A DNA stretch of 64,000 nucleotides, taken from contig NZ_CP108423.1 in assembly GCF_035917235.1 (NCBI RefSeq), positions 6,973,501 through 7,037,500 on the forward strand, given 5' to 3'. Positions within the stretch are counted from its first letter, which is position 1, and each line of letters begins with the position of its first letter. Of the stretch, positions 61,824 to 64,000 are shown piece after piece. Made by a program: the position numbers and the translations under genes. This stretch comes from Streptomyces sp. NBC_01294 (GTDB lineage Bacteria > Actinomycetota > Actinomycetes > Streptomycetales > Streptomycetaceae). The notes below the pieces were generated by a model. The model saw only the letters and a program-made list of their open reading frames with translations. It was not told the DNA's origin and ran no database searches.

Positions 61824-62435
61824 TCAGACCTCCGGGAAGTCCGGGGCGATCCCCAGGGAGGGCGCGATCGCCCGCCAGACCGTCGACCGGGCCGTGGCCA
61901 GGTCGACCCGGGGGTCCTCCAGCATCAGGCGGATGCCGAGTCCGTCGCACAGGGCCAGCACCAGGGTGCCGAGCGCGGCGACGTCGCAGTCGGTGAACTC
62001 GCCCGAGGCGATGCCCCGTTCCACGGTTCCGCCGACCCATGCGTGCAGCTGGTCGTACAGGTCGACGGCAAGGTGCCGGGCCGTGCCGTCGCGCAGCGCG
62101 CGCACCCACAGCTCCTGCCAGAGCTTCCAGTCCTGGCGCAGCTCCTCGTCGGTCGGCAGCATGCTGTTCACGATGCGGGCCAGGACGACCGCGGCCGGGT
62201 CGGCGTCGGAGTCGCTGCCGGTGTCCGTACCGGTCTTGGCGAAGGAATGCGTCATCGCCTCGGCGAAGAGCTTCTCCCGGGTGTCGAAGTGGTAGTGCAG
62301 CAGGGCCTTCGAGACGCCGGCGTGCTCGGCGACCTTGCGCATGCTGACGTGCTCGAAGCCGATGTCGGCGATCACTTCGCATGCGGCGGTGAGGATGCGC
62401 TCACGCGTTTCGAGTGCCTGCTCGGCCTTGGTCAC
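61824..62435 (-). CDS. TetR-family transcriptional regulator
   Basis: 203 residues from GTG 62435 with GGGGAG upstream. HTH: TRERILTAACEVIADIGFEHVSMRKVAEHAGVSKALLHYHFDTREKLFAEAM. The C-terminal ligand domain has RQDWKLWQELWVRALRD, HAWVGGTVERGIASGEFTDCDVAALGTLVLALCDGLGIRLMLEDP, a BetI/AcrR-like pattern. It lies downstream of a 3-hydroxyacyl-CoA dehydrogenase and acyl-CoA dehydrogenase on the same strand, so a role in fatty-acid or branched-chain catabolism is possible. Ligand unknown. Confidence 0.93.
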   Translation of the reverse strand: MTKAEQALETRERILTAACEVIADIGFEHVSMRKVAEHAGVSKALLHYHFDTREKLFAEAMTHSFAKTGTDTGSDSDADPAAVVLARIVNSMLPTDEELRQDWKLWQELWVRALRDGTARHLAVDLYDQLHAWVGGTVERGIASGEFTDCDVAALGTLVLALCDGLGIRLMLEDPRVDLATARSTVWRAIAPSLGIAPDFPEV

Positions 62436-62581
62436 GTCTGGCTGCTCCCCGTGTCGGCGCCCGTTGGGTCGGGTGGGCGGGTGGTGGTCGTTCGGTGGGT
62501 GGAAGGGTCCGGCGGCCGGGCCCGCCGCACCACCATCCTCGCGCATCCGGCTCCCGGGCTCCGGCCGTCGGACCACGGAGG

Positions 62582-63442
62582 TCAGGGATACGTGTGGAAG
62601 CCCCGGCCCGTCTTGCTGCCGAGCAGGCCCGCGTCGACCATCCGGGCCAGCAGCGGCGGCGGGGCGTACAACGGCTCCCGGTACTCCGCGTACATCGACC
62701 GGGCGATGGCCTGGACGGTGTCCAGCCCGATGAGGTCGGCCAGGGCCAGCGGACCGAGCGGGTGGGCGCAGCCCAGGGTCATCCCCTGGTCGATGTCCTC
62801 GGCCGACGCGGCCCCGGACTCCGCCATCCGCACCGCGGCCAGCAGGTACGGCACCAGGAGCGCGTTCACGATGAACCCCGCCCGGTCCTGGGCGCGGACG
62901 ACCCGCTTGCCCAGGACCTCGGAGGCGAAGTCCCGCGCGCGCCGGACGGTCTCCTCGCCGGTGAGCAGGGACGGCACCAGCTCGACCAGGGGGAGCACCG
63001 GGACGGGGTTGAAGAAGTGGAGCCCGACCACCTGCTGCGGCCGGGAGGTCGCCGCGGCCAGCCGGATGACCGGGATGGAGGAGGTGTTCGTCGCCAGTAC
63101 CGCGTCCCGGCGCTCCACCGTCCGGTCGAGCCGGGCGAAGACCTCCAGCTTGGCCCGCTCGTCCTCGGCCACCGCTTCGACGACGAGGTCCCGGTCGGCC
63201 ATCCGGGACAGGTCCGTGCTCATCGCGATCCGGCCCACCGCGGTGTCGCGTTGGGCCGCGGTCAGCTTCCCGGCGGCCGCGGCACGTGCCAGGGAGCGGG
63301 TGATCCGCTCCAGGCCGGCGTCCGCGGCCGCCCGGCTCGACTCCACCACCACGACGTCCCGTTCGGCGAGGGCGCAGACCTCGGCGATGCCGGATCCCAT
63401 CAGACCGCATCCCACGATCCCGACCCGTTCGACATCGGTCAT
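62582..63442 (-). CDS. 3-hydroxybutyryl-CoA / 3-hydroxyacyl-CoA dehydrogenase
   Basis: 286 residues from ATG 63442 with GGAGGG seven bases upstream. N-terminal NAD fold VGIVGCGLMGSGIAEVCAL, catalytic region ATNTSSIPVIRLA, GLHFFNPVPVLPLVELVPS (His-Glu), KRVVRAQDRAGFIVNALLVPYLLAAVRM and C-terminal LGCAHPLGPLALADLIGLDTV, TGRGFHTYP. It oxidises (3S)-hydroxyacyl-CoA with NAD+ in beta-oxidation or crotonyl-CoA metabolism. Same strand and near an acyl-CoA dehydrogenase upstream (124-base gap, low-complexity CTGGTG repeats). The usual FadB type and length fit well. Confidence 0.95.
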   Translation of the reverse strand: MTDVERVGIVGCGLMGSGIAEVCALAERDVVVVESSRAAADAGLERITRSLARAAAAGKLTAAQRDTAVGRIAMSTDLSRMADRDLVVEAVAEDERAKLEVFARLDRTVERRDAVLATNTSSIPVIRLAAATSRPQQVVGLHFFNPVPVLPLVELVPSLLTGEETVRRARDFASEVLGKRVVRAQDRAGFIVNALLVPYLLAAVRMAESGAASAEDIDQGMTLGCAHPLGPLALADLIGLDTVQAIARSMYAEYREPLYAPPPLLARMVDAGLLGSKTGRGFHTYP

Positions 63443-63566
63443 CGGTTCTCCCTCCATGTGCCGGACTGCTCCGGACGCTTCTCGTACGGACGGTGGCGTG
63501 CTGGTGCTGGTGTTGGTGGCGGTCCGGGCCGCGGGGCCGGGGCCCGGACCGCCGGGACGGTACGGG

Positions 63567-64000
63567 TCACACGGAGGACGGCATGTGCAGAACGCCCGTG
63601 CCGCGCTTGACGAGTTCGCCCGCGATGATCAGGCGCTGGATCTCGGAGGTGCCCTCCCAGATCCGGTCGACGCGCAGTTCGCGGTAGAGCCGCTCGACGG
63701 GGTACGAGCGGTCGTAGCCGCGGCCGCCGAAGATCTGCAGGCAGCGGTCGATGACCCGGCCGGACGCCTCGCTCGCCGACAGCTTGGCGATGGCCGCCTT
63801 GGCGTGCAGCGTCTTGCGGTCGACCGCGCCCTCGTCGACCTCCCAGGCGACCTGGTGGGTGTAGGCGCGGTTGACGGCGATGTCGACGGCGCAGTCGGCG
63901 AGCATGCCCTGGATCAGCTGGAAGTCGGCGATGGGGGAGCCGAACTGGCGGCGCTCGACCGCCCAGTCGCGGGCGAGCTCCAGGGCCCGCTCCGCCGCGC
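63567..64000 (-). CDS. Acyl-CoA dehydrogenase, C-terminal part
   Basis: The visible 143 residues are the C-terminal FAD-binding helical domain: ALELARDWAVERRQFGSPIADFQLIQGMLAD, KAAIAKLSASEASGRVIDRCLQIFGGRGYDRSYPVERLYRELRVDRIWEGTSEIQRLIIAGELV. The family QIFGGxGY motif is intact and the terminal RDxRIxxIWEGTSEIQ is typical. The N-terminus and start lie beyond position 64000. Together with the adjacent dehydrogenase it forms a short acyl-CoA beta-oxidation run; chain-length preference cannot be judged from this part. Confidence 0.95.
   Translation of the reverse strand, partial: AAERALELARDWAVERRQFGSPIADFQLIQGMLADCAVDIAVNRAYTHQVAWEVDEGAVDRKTLHAKAAIAKLSASEASGRVIDRCLQIFGGRGYDRSYPVERLYRELRVDRIWEGTSEIQRLIIAGELVKRGTGVLHMPSSV

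Overview
The window is chromosomal DNA from a high-GC actinomycete, almost certainly a Streptomyces. Evidence: very high GC with strong G/C third-position bias, many GTG starts, a spore-pigment-type aromatic polyketide fragment, an AfsA/ScbA (gamma-butyrolactone synthase) relic, a DmdR/IdeR-type iron box, large HTH or TIR/NACHT/WD40 signalling proteins, and a single in-frame TTA codon. No rRNA, tRNA or CRISPR array was seen. Products are named from protein motifs and domain order read by eye; no database search was run.

Layout. 1-7.7 kb: an organosulfur (sulfonate/sulfate ester) acquisition locus on the minus strand: ABC permease, ATPase and binding lipoprotein, an arylsulfotransferase-like propeller protein and three flavin-dependent (luciferase-like) monooxygenases. 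It diverges from an XRE-cupin regulator across a near-perfect 31-bp palindrome. 7.7-13.5 kb: an HTH-NTPase-TM-14xWD40 protein, a 5'-degraded DM13 gene and a secreted beta-helix protein. 13.5-18 kb: O-methyltransferase, acyl carrier protein, SchA/CurD-like protein and divergent FAD hydroxylase, i.e. tailoring genes of a spore-pigment-like type II PKS with no ketosynthase. 18-22.7 kb: two paralogous lipoproteins, a cobalamin riboswitch with metE, and a TetR regulator. 22.9-27 kb: secreted M19-like hydrolase with a discoidin domain, a small Cys-containing protein and a secreted serine hydrolase.

27-34.7 kb is a scarred accessory stretch: a large serine recombinase lacking its catalytic N-terminus abuts a scrap of acyl-CoA ligase; then a PhnA/YjdM zinc-ribbon protein, an N-terminally truncated AfsA-like protein, an MmyB-type regulator with a divergent MFS pump and a shared palindrome, an alpha/beta hydrolase, an unknown protein and another flavin monooxygenase. 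34.8-44.4 kb is the most unusual part: a tightly coupled operon of a 2-TM protein with an unrecognised domain, a cupin and an inositol-monophosphatase-family enzyme; an ArsB/NhaD-type permease; and a 1950-residue TIR / degenerate metallophosphoesterase / NACHT / pentapeptide / WD40 protein carrying the window's only TTA codon, which suggests an anti-phage or self/non-self sensor whose translation waits for the bldA tRNA.

44.5-51.5 kb: an EEP-family phosphatase/nuclease with a DUF2278+lamin-tail protein, diverging from an unknown protein coupled to a DyP peroxidase and followed by a cyclooxygenase/alpha-dioxygenase-like haem protein with an altered distal residue. At 51.5-52.1 kb two gene tails (amidohydrolase and NCS1 permease) lie head to head as a deletion scar. 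52.2-57.6 kb: a two-component system (OmpR-type regulator and kinase) and an MMPL transporter with a DUF2993 protein. 57.8-61.8 kb: an iron-box-controlled siderophore ABC importer. 61.8-64 kb: a TetR regulator, a 3-hydroxyacyl-CoA dehydrogenase and the 3' part of an acyl-CoA dehydrogenase gene.
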